NCBI GenBank assembly: GCA_021018995.1
Contig: CM037593.1
Location: forward strand, 14,660,088-14,724,087
Reading direction: 5' to 3'
DNA: 64,000 bases
Source: Chloranthus sessilifolius
Taxonomy: Eukaryota > Streptophyta > Magnoliopsida > Chloranthales > Chloranthaceae
Shown here: piece by piece, positions 10,370 through 20,888 of the stretch
How the letters are laid out: each line of letters begins with the position of its first letter
Numbering within the stretch: position 1 is the first letter of the stretch
The notes under the pieces: generated by a model
Databases searched by the model: none
What the model was told of the DNA's origin: nothing
The model's input: only the letters and a program-made list of their open reading frames with translations
Position numbers and translations under genes: made by a program

Positions 10370-11906
10370 TGTTGTGAAAATTTTACTGTACTCGCAAGTG
10401 CACGAGTCGAATTGTAGTCAGTAGGTGCAGAGTACGAGATCGTTCCCACGAGGATTGGTTAGAAAATTTAAAATCAGAAATAGCAATTAACCAAAAGAAT
10501 TTTCACAAATCTATCACAGTATTATCTAAATTAAAAACTTAAGAACTTGGAAAATGAGATAAGCACTAACCACTAATTGAAATTTAAACAGATTATAGAA
10601 GGTAAGGATTGGGATACTAAATCCTCCCATCATAGGTTTATCATTTGTGTAATACAAATCTGTGGATTGAGATGGGAGATCTTTAACATATATCTAAAAA
10701 AAAGCACCGCCCCAAACACACGTGAGTTCTAAAGTATAGATTTGAGATTACGGAGATGTATGATTAGCATCTCATGAGTGTATGATTAACACTCACACCT
10801 CGGACAAAACTCAAAACTCAATCTCTAAGTAATTTCCAAAGTACGATCTAAGATCAAAGAGATGTATGATTAACACCCCATGAGTGTGTGATTAACACCC
10901 ACACCTCAGATAGTGATTGGAACTCACCACTAGGATAAAGTCACACTATCAATCAGAGATCATGGAGATGTATGATTAACACCCCATGAGTGTGTGATTA
11001 ACACTCACACCTCAGATGGCAGTAAAACTTCACCCCGAGATGGGTAATAATTAGGATAAAATCATTACTGCAGATCTGAAATCATAGGGCATGATTAGCT
11101 CCTAGATCTCATATTGAAATCAGATTTCACCATTTTCAATAACAACATTAGGGCGTTTAAAAGCATCTGACATGTCAATCACATATTTGTATTAATATAA
11201 ATGACTCCCTCGGATAGGGTTCATTAGATCCTCATCCCTAATGAAACTAGTCACACATAATTGAAATAAATAATTGAATAAATATAGAAATTAAAAATGA
11301 CATTAAAATACCGTAAGGAATGAACCACAAAAATCCACGAAAGCGTTAATCCAACGCGTACAATCTTTTCTTGAATGCAAAAATTAAACTAATCTAAGAT
11401 CTAAAATTAGGATATAAAATACTGAGATTTCTCAAGTCACTGGACTAAATGCCCTTGAAAACTTAAAGCGGAAAAACAGAAAATAGGAAAATGTTAGTGG
11501 AAGCTCTCTTCCGAATCCTCAGATTTTTCTTTAAATAGCATCCAAATCCAATATTTAAATTCAAATTCAAATTCAAATTCGAACTTGGTCGATTGATCGA
11601 CTTAAGTGGTCGATCGATCGACCAAGTTAAATTTTTAGTTTTTAAATTTGAATTCTGCGGACTGTATTGATCCATCAACCAAAGAGGGTCGATCGATCGA
11701 CCTAGTCAAATGGTCAATCTCCTCTATTTTGCTTCACTCATCCAATTCCTTTCAGCTTTTTACACCATTTTGTGCTTCTTAATATATTTAAAGACCACTT
11801 TATCCTAAAACTTAGAAAACTTGATAAATCATGTTAGATAGCTTTCATCGGATGGCTAAATATAGATTTTTAGGGGTGAAATATCATCATATTTCACTGC
11901 ACATCA
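10370..11906 (-). mobile_element. Solo LTR of a gypsy element, minus orientation, TSD AATGC
   Basis: 1537 bp, beginning TGATGTGCAGTGAAATATG (minus strand) and ending TTTTCACAACA, with AATGC on both sides (10365-10369 and 11907-11911). Its first 70 bases match the LTR start of the full gypsy element at 16483 (gatatttcacccctaaa and agctatcNNatgaaag). It has GGTCGATCGATCGACC-type dyads at 11587, 11608 and 11687, and three spaced copies of a module with gagtgtNNNgattaacactc hairpins at 10740-11010. No internal region remains, so it is a recombination product of a once complete insertion into CHX exon 2. Confidence 0.85.
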
Positions 11907-12144
11907 AATGCCATAACAAATACCAGCAACATGATTCCCACAATGTACATCTGCTCCACAGGTCTTCCCTCCAGCATTTTTTTTATGATCCACAACATTG
12001 CAGGCCGAAACACGAAAACTATAAAGGTCATCATCATAATAGCAGATATCAAGTTGTACAGACCTTGGTACCAGAAACCTGCAAATACGAAAGCAACCCA
12101 TGTGATCGTGTCGTTCAACATTGACAAAGACATCGTGAGTCTAC
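11907..12144 (-). pseudogene. CHX: CHX copy 2, exon 2 middle segment
   Basis: Minus-strand frame LTMSLSMLNDTITWVAFVFAGFW...IVFVFRPAMLWIIKKMLEGRPVEQ...IVGIMLLVFVMAF. It corresponds to the helices around the conserved Asn-Asp pair of CPA2 antiporters (LND). It is bounded by solo LTRs on both sides (10370-11906 and 12145-13908). The frame is open but is read into LTR sequence and stopped at once. Confidence 0.85.
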
Positions 12145-13908
12145 TGATGAGCAGCGAAATACATTGATATTTCGCCCCTAAATACCAACATTTAGCTATC
12201 CGATGAAGGTTATCTGACGAGAATTATTAGATTTGAAGTATTTCAGGTAAATATAATCCAAGTGCATAAAACAGCCTAAGAATCTCGAAAATAATATCAA
12301 AACACTGCAATTTTAGGTCATCGGGAACATGGTGCTACTTGCAACTCAATTTGGACCTTCAAGATGTCCGATTCAGGAAATTGCTAAAACACAAAAGTTG
12401 TAGAGCTCGTCGTCAGCTTTCCAACTCTATAATAACCGCCTCAATCCGAATTCGAGACAGAAAGTTATGACCAAAATACCGAGGTAATGTTTGATGCAAA
12501 GTTTGGCGGGAGTTCACGGAAATAGCTTTTAGACCTCAATCGATTGAGATATATGTCTCAATCGATTGACAGGAGAGAACAACTTTTTTCCAACTTAAGA
12601 GTCAATCGATTGAGATTTAATTCTCAATCGATTGAGGTATTAGGGATTGGGTTTGGCCGACCTTTATAAAAGGGAGCTACGAGTTGTGAGAAAAAGAGAA
12701 TTTTAGTTTAGAGAATTTTAGTTTAGACGAGTTTTATTTTTTTAGAATAGAGGTAGAGATAGAGAGAGTTATTATTATTCCTTTCCCTTTTTGAGAGCTT
12801 TGTTCCCTTAATTTTTCAGTACTCATTCCTTCAGTTTATTATTTTTGTTCAAGTGATTTCTGCATTAATTTCGTTTCTAAAGATCATCATACTTTTGGAT
12901 CAAAGTAATTTCTATTAAAGTTTGAGGTATTTTTAATTCATTAAATTAATGTTATTTTCCCTTCCTTATTTATTTATGTCATTTAATTACAATATGTGCG
13001 GCTAAATTCATAGGGATGGGGATCTAATGATTCCCATCCGAGGGATGTACTTTTAATAATACAAATCTAGGATTAAAGTATGAGATCTTATTTTATGGTT
13101 GTCGTGCTATCATGAACGGATGAAATCTCCGCCACTAACTGGGATCGCGTGTGCCGAGCCATGCCCGGGATCTCAGATCTGTGACGGTAATTTTATTCCA
13201 ATCATTGTTATATGATCTTTTTGCTTTCATCGTGTGGATCTAATTACGATTATGATCCGGGATCGAGTGTGCTGAGCCATGCCCTGGATCTTGGATCTGT
13301 AATAGTAATTTTATCTTAATTACTCCCTAATCTGAAATCGAGTGTGCCGAGCCATGCCCTTGATTTCAGATCTATGGTGGTATTATTGTTAGAATTTTTA
13401 CCCACTTTGGGGATGATATTTATTTGAACCTGAGATCAAGTGTGCCGAGCCATGCCCTTGATCTCAGATCTATATCTGAAAATCATCTAAGTCTTGATTG
13501 CAGGGATGCAACGTGGAACCTATCAAGGTTTTGACCATTTATCTTCCATAAAAGATGTTTGTTTTCAATAGTATATCTCATAGCTTAATCCTTAGATTTG
13601 TATTATGGGAAGAACAGACCAAAGATGGGAGGATTTAGTATCTTCATCTTTATCTTCATCTTTTTCTTTATTTTTGAATCATTAATTAAATTTTAGTTTG
13701 TAGTCAGTAGTTATCATCTCATCAAACCACCTGAATCATAATATTGGTAGGGCACTGTTGAATCTTAGTAGATTTCTTGAATTGTTGTCTCATCTTTTTA
13801 GATCTTCCAAAAATAGTCCTCGTGGGAACGATCTCGAACTCTGCAACCACTATATACAATCTAATTCGTGCGCTTACGAGTAAAACACTACAATTAAAAA
13901 TCACATCA
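12145..13908 (+). mobile_element. Solo LTR of a gypsy element, plus orientation, TSD TCTAC
   Basis: 1764 bp, starting TGATGAGCAGCGAAATAC and ending AAAATCACATCA, with TCTAC on both flanks (12140-12144 and 13909-13913). The 5' part matches the other LTRs (tttcgcccctaaatacc and gctatccgatgaagg). Two pairs of CTCAATCGATTGAG-type dyads (12535/12557 and 12601/12623) lie just upstream of a TATA-like tttataaaag (about 12663). It is more diverged from the 16.5-kb LTR than the 10.4-kb one is, so it is probably a different subfamily. Confidence 0.88.
13139..13467 (+). other. Four hairpins with a shared loop inside the solo LTR
   Basis: Arms at 13139-13149/13166-13176, 13257-13267/13284-13294, 13332-13342/13359-13369 and 13430-13440/13457-13467 enclose the nearly constant loop TGTGCCGAGCCATGCC. 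The last is a perfect 11-bp stem (CTGAGATCAAG with CTTGATCTCAG). The others differ mostly by paired changes or G-T wobble, for example G:C to A:T between the last two. This suggests selection on a folded RNA or DNA form. Function unknown. Confidence 0.6.
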
Positions 13909-14277
13909 TCTACCACGATCAGAGTTTAGGAGGTTGCTCTCAGTTAGGGTGGGGTGGAGAACAGGGAAGTTTGTGAGGGAGGTACAGAGAGCAATAGCGA
14001 GGACATAGTTCTTGACTTCGTCTAAGTTCGGCAAGTAGGAGCTTATGAACAAAACAGTGATGAGGGGAAATAAAATGCCACAAAGTGATATACTGAACAT
14101 TTTTCGTCCCATTTTAAGTACCGAACTTGGATCTATTCTCACTCCAATAATGATCGTGAAGTACACAATACCAAATGTTGCAATGTGTCTCAAGATATAC
14201 ATGCCGAATCAGGGCGACACCACTTTTGTAAATTCATGAATCCTACCAAGGAAAGAATGACCAATGATCAAGCCACC
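13909..14277 (-). pseudogene. CHX: CHX copy 2, exon 2 5' part
   Basis: Starts at the same acceptor as the other copies (AAG|GGT at 14277): GGLIIGHSFLGR, then an in-frame TGA replaces the Arg-Asp after VVSP, then MYILRHIATFGIVYF...VLKMGRK...LTNFPVLHPTLTESNLLNSDRG. The stop, plus the solo LTR directly after it, makes the gene unproductive. It would join exon 1 at 36380-36593 across an intron of about 22 kb. Confidence 0.85.
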
Positions 14278-14459
14278 CTTCAAGACAAATCATGACAAAT
14301 ATAAGAAAATAATAAAGAATTAGTCGTCGCTTCCATTAGCAGAAAAAAAAAAAAACAAAAAAAACTAGTCTTGGAAGCCGAGCCGCTAAAATCGAAACTT
14401 TGGCAATGCCATCACCCCAGCCAGCGAAAATCACGACTGATTAGGCAGCCCGAATAAGC

Positions 14460-14661
14460 TGATTGTTCTTGTATTTTTATAGAATAATCAATATAGTGAA
14501 TTATCGTTGCCCGTGGACGTAGGCAAATTGTCGAACCACGAAAATATTGGCTCTTGTGTGATTGTGCTTGATTTTCTTTTATTTTACGTTCTTATTTGAT
14601 CGTTCATCGTGAGATCATTGGTTAATTTGAGAGCTTTCGTGCAACAAATTGATATCAGAGT
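14460..14661 (+). repeat. Copia 5' LTR remnant and primer binding site
   Basis: 14460-14646 matches the last part of the 3' LTR (tagtgaattatcgttg, aaattgtcgaaccacg, gagagctttcgtgcaaca). Directly after it, ttgatatcagagtc (about 14649-14661) resembles the initiator-Met tRNA primer site TGGTATCAGAGC with changes. The first roughly 300 bp of this LTR, including the promoter, are missing. Confidence 0.75.
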
Positions 14662-14689
14662 CATTAGGTTTCTGTTCTACGATCGGAGA

Positions 14690-15990
14690 TGGTATCGAGG
14701 TCTGCAAAAGTTTTGAACGAGAAGTTCGAGGTTGAGAAATTCGAAGGAAAGATTAATTTTGGCTTGTGAGAAGTACAAGTCTGGGATATCTTGATTTAAC
14801 AAGGGTTGCATAAGGCATTGAAAGGACTTACGGGTAAGCAGGCAGATATGTCCGATGGTGATTGGGAAGAATTTGAACTTCACGCGTGTAGTACGATTCG
14901 GCTAAGTCTAGAGAAGGAGATTACGTACAATGTGATGTGGGAGAATTTGGCCGCAGCACTGTGGGCTAAATTGGAGAGTCTCTACATGACGAAATCTCTA
15001 ACGAGTCATTTGTATCTCAAGAAGTAACTATACAAGTTGCATATAAAGACAAGTACTCCTCTCAACGAACATCTTAATGAATTCAATAGAATAATATCTG
15101 AATTATTAAATATAGGAAAAGAGGTTAAGGATGAAGACAAAGCACTATTGCTTTTGTCTTCCCTCCCCAATTCCTATGAGCACCTAGTTACTTTCGACTT
15201 AGGACAAGTACAAGTCTGGGATATCTTGATTTAACAAGGGTTGCACAAGGCGTTAAAAGGACTTATGGGTAAGCGGGCAAATATGTCCGATAGTGATTGG
15301 GAAGAATTTAAACTTCAAGTGTGTAGTACGATTCAGCTAAGTCTAGAGAAGGAGATTGTGTACAATGTGATGCGTGAGAACTCATCGGCCACACTGTGGG
15401 CCAAATTGGAGAGTCTCTACATGACGAAATCCCCATCGAGTCGTTTGTATCTCAAGAAGCAACTGTATAAGTTGTACATGAAGACAAGTACTCCTCTCAA
15501 CGAACATCTTAATAAATTCAATAGAATAATATCTGAATTATTAAATATAGGAGGAGAAGAGGTTAAGGATGAAGACAAAGCACTATTGCTTTTGTCTTCC
15601 CTCCCTAATTCCTATGAGCACCTAGTTACTACGTTGCTCTATGGGAAGGATACTATTAAACTAGAGTCGGTTACAGGGGCACTGTTTTGTAACAACATAA
15701 GGAAGAAAGGTTCAGATAGTGATACACAAGCAGATGGCTAGTTAGTTAGGTGAAGATCAGAGGACCGTAAATCTGAAAGGGATAGATCAAAGTACAGATC
15801 TAAATTCAGAAATAGAAAGACTGTAGAATGCTACAAGTGCCACGAGAAGGGTCACATGAGAAGGCATTATCCTCGATTACAAACTGATAAGAAGCAGAAA
15901 AGGGTCGTTAATGAGGCTAGTATAGCCAAACAAGCTCCGGATAATGATGGGAACATATTATCAATGGTTTCTGATAAATACTCATGGAAT
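14690..15990 (+). pseudogene. Copia gag with in-frame tandem duplication
   Basis: Two consecutive gag capsid copies (about 14771-15205 and 15206-15650, offset 435 bp or 145 codons). Both carry HKALKGL, SLEKEI, LWAKLESLYMTKS, TSTPLNEHLN and LLLSSLPNSYEHLVT. Then a zinc knuckle ECYKCHEKGHMRRHYP at about 15826, with the last Cys changed to Tyr. Stops at 15025-15027 and 15232-15234. Normal copia gag has one such domain. The second copy is the more intact. Confidence 0.8.
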
Positions 15991-16482
15991 GCATAGATAT
16001 TTGATTCATTGTGCTCCTATCACATGTGTCTAAATAGGGACTGGTTCACATCTTATAAAGAGGTGGATGGTGGAACGATTTTGATGGATAACAATATGGC
16101 TTGCAAAACTGTTAGAATTAAGAGTATTAAAATAAAGATGCACGATGGAGTTGTAAGAGCATTGAACAATGTATGTCATGTTCTGAAACTAAAGAACCTC
16201 ATATCGCTCGATACAATAGACTCTAATGGGCTTAAGTTTGCAGCTCAAGGTAGAGTTTTGAATGTGACAAAGGGATCTCTGGTTGTGATAAAAGCAGAAA
16301 AGGTTGGGAACCTCTACTTTTTATCAGTGACTACTGTGATAGGTTGAACAGCGGTATCTACATCAGATGATAGCATTTTGTCATACACAGTTATAACACA
16401 TGCACCTAGGGCACATGTCAGAAAGAGATAGAACCCGGGTTTGTTGAAAGGTGTAAAGGCTGGTAAAGTTGACTTTTGTGAG
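15991..16482 (+). pseudogene. Copia protease and start of the pre-integrase region
   Basis: WNA*IFDSLCSYHMC at about 15985 is the aspartic protease motif, with the usual D-S-A changed to D-S-L and a stop before it. The frame then runs NMACKTVRIKSIKIKMHDG...NVCHVLKLKNLISL, typical of copia protease. The pre-integrase Cys motif VDFCE is cut at 16482 and continues at 28547 as HCIF after the gypsy insertion. Confidence 0.8.
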
Positions 16483-18056
16483 TGATGAGTAGTGAAATAT
16501 GATGATATTTCACCCCTAAATACCTACATTTAGCTATTCGATGAAGGCTATCTGATGAGATTTACTAGATTTGAAGTGTTTCAGGTAAATATAATCCAAG
16601 TGCAGAAAACAGCCCAAGAATTTTGAAAATAATGTCAAAACACTGCAACTTTGGGTCATCGAGAACTTAATGGGACTTGAAGCTCAATTTGGACTTTCAA
16701 GACGTCAGATTCAGGAAATTTCTTAAACATAAACATTGTAGAGCTTGTCGTCAGCTTTCTAATGCCGTAAGAATCGCCTCAATCTGAGTTCGAGATAGAA
16801 AGTTATGGCCGACATACCGAGGCAGTGTCTGATGCAAAGTTTGGCGGGAGCTCACAAAAATCTGGGAAGGTCGATCGATCGACTGGAGTCTGGGAAGGTC
16901 GATCGATCGACCCTCCAGTCGATCGATCGACTAAAATGATAGAGTTTGAGATGGAAAAGGCTTCTTAATGCAGATTTTTAAGGAGTCGATCGATCGACCC
17001 TATAAGGTCGATCAATCGACCCTGACTTTTAGAGTCAGGACACTTCCGCGACGTGGGTGCTATTTAAAGCCAAATCAAACACTTTGAGAAGGAGAATTTT
17101 TTTGAAGAAGTTTGGAGGATTATTATTCATTATTATTATTTTTGGTTTTAGACTCCTCTGGGCATCTTTTTAAGAGTTCTTCTCTTCTCCTTCTTCTAGG
17201 GTTTGATCTGGGTAGATTGTACTTAGGATTTGCATTGTCTCTCTTTTACATTCATAGATTGTATTTAGGAAAAATCATTATAAACAAAGATCTTTTGGAA
17301 GAAATAAAAAGAGGAATGGCTTTGAATGAACAAGGAGATCATACACCAAAGATCAGCGGCTAAATCAGTTGATCGGGGAAGATGCGATCCCTAGATAAGT
17401 AGTAGTTTTTTATGATTAATACCGCAGTCTATTATTATCATTATGGAATTGTTTTGCTAAAAGTTTGTGTTATTAAAAATATATTGAATGCTTATTATGA
17501 CCGTTAATTGCGCGTATCAACGGCTATAATCGCTGGATCTGGACCTGCAGACTGATCTAGGCTGCATAGTGATTATGTGCTTACTGTTATGATCTAAGCA
17601 TCATGAGATACGCTATGCTTCTTATATGACTCATGCCGCAATGATAGGCTGAGTCATTATTTTTAGATAGGGTATGCCGGATTGATGATCATATTTTATT
17701 ACGAATCATCTCTATAGACGAATGATTGTGTGAATGATGCTTTAATGAAACTGTGGATTTTAATGATAAAAAATGGGTACTAATCTGGGGTAGCATATTC
17801 CTTGATCATGTTTAAATACCGTTCTTAGATTCATCAGTAATTAGTTGTCTAGATTAATTTATTTTTCTTGCATTTAGGAAAAGTGTGTTAAGTTTTTGAT
17901 AAATTGAATTTGCCCTTTGGTACTTCCTTGGGGACGTTTTTAAATCTCTGAAAGAATTAATTAAAATTCACGTTTTCCTATGGGTTCGACACCCTTGTTC
18001 TTGCCATACTACAATAGATCTTGTGCACTTGCAAGGATTATATTTAAAATCGATCA
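16483..18056 (+). repeat. Gypsy 5' LTR
   Basis: 1574 bp, TGATGAGTAGTG...ATCGATCA. Five GTCGATCGATCGAC-type dyads start at 16869, 16897, 16917, 16984 and 17006, ahead of a TATA-like ctatttaaagcc (about 17069; ctatataaagcc in the 3' LTR). Pairs of short inverted repeats such as ccgttaattgcgcgtatcaacgg (17501-17523) follow. The cluster at 16869-16935 is partly deleted in the 3' LTR. Confidence 0.9.
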
Positions 18057-18082
18057 AGTTTTTTGCGCCGCTGCCGGGGAGA
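18057..18082 (+). other. Gypsy primer binding site region
   Basis: agttttttgcgccgctgccggggag follows the 5' LTR end directly. The gcgccNNtgccgggga string is the usual sequence at this position in plant Athila/Tat-type elements. The exact tRNA was not determined. Confidence 0.7.
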
Positions 18083-18699
18083 TCGACGAAATTTTGATTA
18101 ATTCGGATAGGGATTTGTGTGTTTTGTGGTGAAAAAATAAAAAATAAATAAAATAAAATAAATAAATAAATCTTTAATTCTGAAAACTTGAAAGTTTGTA
18201 GATTGTGAATCTGAAATTTGGTACTCAAAGGTTAATTTTTGATTTTCGAACTTAAATTTTTGCAATTAGAATTTTTAAAATTTAATTTCTAAATTAAATT
18301 TTGATTTTCTTGTGTGAATTTTGATTTTTGAATTTTAAAAATTAATATTTGGATTTTTGATTTGCAAAATTTTCTTTCCCTTATTTTTCTCTCTTAGGTA
18401 AGTTTTTGTGGAATTCTTTTAGGAAGTTCAGATTTTTAGGACATCTTATTTAGACTTTGTAGGAGTTTCTTTTTTTTCTTATCTTCCTCTTTTAGAAAAT
18501 ATCTTGTATAATTTTTTAAAAAAATTCTAGTTATTAATTTTTGTAAGACTACTTGCTTTAGGCTTTGTAGGAATCTTTCTATTCTCTCCCTTCTTTTTCT
18601 CTTCTAGGTAAGATTTTATAGGATCTTGTAGGATTGACTTTAGGTTTTGAAATTTAAATTTTAAATTTTAATTTTCGAATTTAATTTTTATTTTTGAAA

Positions 18700-18895
18700 T
18701 TCGAATTTAATTTTTTTTAAAAAAATAAAAAATTCTTTAATTTAAATTCAAATTTTAATTTAATTTATTGAAAAAAAAAAATTTCTTTAATTTAAATTCG
18801 AATTTTAATTTAATTTATTTAAAAAAAAAAAAGAAATTTCTTTAATTTAAATTCAAATTTTAATTTAATTTATTGAAAAAAAAAAAAAAAATTTC
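18700..18895 (+). repeat. Tandem AT-rich repeat in the gypsy leader
   Basis: Three copies of a unit of about 50-56 bp: tctttaatttaaattc, then aattttaatttaattta, then an A run. They start near 18736, 18783 and 18839. They lie between the primer site and gag. Confidence 0.8.
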
Positions 18896-18922
18896 TTTTT
18901 TTTGGCTACTGTTTATCTTAGA

Positions 18923-19237
18923 CTCAATCGATTGAACATTCACTGTCAATCGATTAAGACTAGGATATCATTCTCTATGAATTCCCAGGTTTATTTCAAT
19001 CGATTGGCACTTCTCAGTCAATCGATTGACAGAGCTCTGTTGTTAGCCATCTTAGCTGTAAAATCTGTGCTGACTTGCTTTGACTCTTTGAACCTCTGTT
19101 GTTAGCCATCTTAGCTGTAAAATCTGTGCTAACTTGCTTTGACTCTCAGTCAATCGATTGACTGATAAAGTCATTTATTTGAAAATTTGTGTGTGCTTTG
19201 TGTCAATCTATTGAAACCTTTGTTTCAATTGATTAAA
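18923..19237 (+). repeat. Paired 14-bp dyads at 22-bp spacing in the gypsy leader
   Basis: TCAATCGATTGA-type dyads start at 18923 and 18945, 18995 and 19017, 19149, and 19202 and 19224. Each pair is exactly 22 bp apart with an 8-bp unrelated spacer. A 60-bp direct repeat (ctgttgttagccatcttagc and onward, starting near 19037 and 19096) separates the second and third groups. Confidence 0.8.
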
Positions 19238-19406
19238 GCTGATAATTGTGGGTTTGTTGTGGAATCATCAACCCTGCTTGTGAGCGTGGTGTATGAGCTT
19301 TACTCGATCTCATCACCCACATCTGCAACTGTTTAATCTTGAGATCAAAAGATCTTGTAAAGAGAATCGTAGAATCCAAAGGAATTAGTATCATCATACT
19401 GAAGCC

Positions 19407-20880
19407 ATGGCAAATCAAAGGCAAGAGAGAAATGAGAATAACAATAATGGGAACGTCAATAATGGAAATAATAGGAACAATAACTTTGATGAGGGCCCTA
19501 GAACATTGGAGTATTATAATGATCCTAGTTTTTACGAGGATCAGGAATGTATCATGCATGCTCCCATTCAGGGAAACCACTATGAATTCAAATCAGCAAT
19601 GATCCAAATGCTACCAATTTTCCATGGATTAGCAAATAAAAATCCGCACGTTCATCTAAATTAATTCACTGGGGTATGCAAAATATTCAGAGTCCACAAT
19701 GTCACTGATGAGATAGCTAAGCTCCGACTCTTTCCTTTCTCTTTAAGGGATAAGGCAAAAACGTGGTTCTATTCCCTAAAACCGCAATCTATTCAGAGTT
19801 GGACAGAGCTACACCGTCAGTTTCTTAAAAAATATTTTCCCATTACCAAAACCATTGAGTTGCGTCAGAAGATCCAGTTCTTTTCCCAACAACCTACAGA
19901 AACATTTCATGAATGTTGAGAACGCTTTAAGGAATTGATTAAGAGTTGTCCAAATCAACAAGTTCTAAGGTGGCAACAAGTCCAAAGTTTTTACAATGGA
20001 CTGATTCCAGAAGAGAGACGCATGGTTGATGCATCTTGCAGAGGATCCTGTGCCACGAAAGAGGCTGATAAGCTGTGGGCATTGTTTGAGAAGTTATATC
20101 AAACTTCAATCCAAAATGCGACAATGGAGCGAACTAATTTGGATGTGGCAACAAAATCACATGTGTTGACCAGAAATGGATTATTTGATGTCAATAACAA
20201 CACTTCAGATCTATCAACAAAAGTTGATATGTTGTCCAAGCAAATAAACATGCTGTTAGCTACAACTAAGCAAGCTAAGAGTCCCATCAATCCCGCTGTG
20301 TGTTCAATTTGTGACCACCCAAGTCACATGGCTAACGAGTGCCCTACCACCTTGTCATTACTTCCTGATGAACCTACTCCTCAAGAGCAGGTGAATCTGA
20401 CTCAATCATATCAGCGACAAGGTAGGAAAATGTACTCAAACACATACAATCCGGAATGAAAAAAATCACCCAACTTAGGATGGGGAGGATCAAACCAAAC
20501 TGGACAGGTGAATCAGCAGTTCAGATCCAATCCAATGAGTGGACAACAAACTTTTCAACCAAATTTTCAGCAAAATTTCCGCCCATAGCAGAATTCCAAT
20601 TTCCAGCAGAATTCTAATTTCCAGCATAACCCTCCTTATTACCATCTGAATTCTGATTACCGAAAAAATCAAAATTTTAATCAATCTCAGGCCACAGTTT
20701 CAAAAGATTCTGATTTGGAAGAAAAGGTGATGTGAAGCATGCAATCTTTTCAGCAGATGATAATGGACCAAGTCAGTCAATTGGCCAATCAACTGAGTCA
20801 ATGAGAGGAACGTAGGCTTCCTAGTCAACCCATCAATAATCCTTGAGGCCAAGCATCATCTGATGAAGGACCATCAAATA
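19407..20880 (+). pseudogene. Gypsy gag
   Basis: Starts MANQRQERNENNNNGN at 19407. The Retrotrans_gag core follows (KSAMIQMLPIFHGLANKNPH, then LFPFSLRDKAKTWFYSL, then LRQKIQFF, then FYNGL). Stops lie at 19662 and 19917. A zinc finger-like CSICDHPSHMANECP lies at about 20300. The distal part is Asn/Gln-rich (FQQNF and NFQ repeats), with stops at 20458, 20586, 20734 and others. The lineage's gag is about this length, so the region is complete but broken. Confidence 0.85.
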
Positions 20881-20888
20881 GCCAACAG

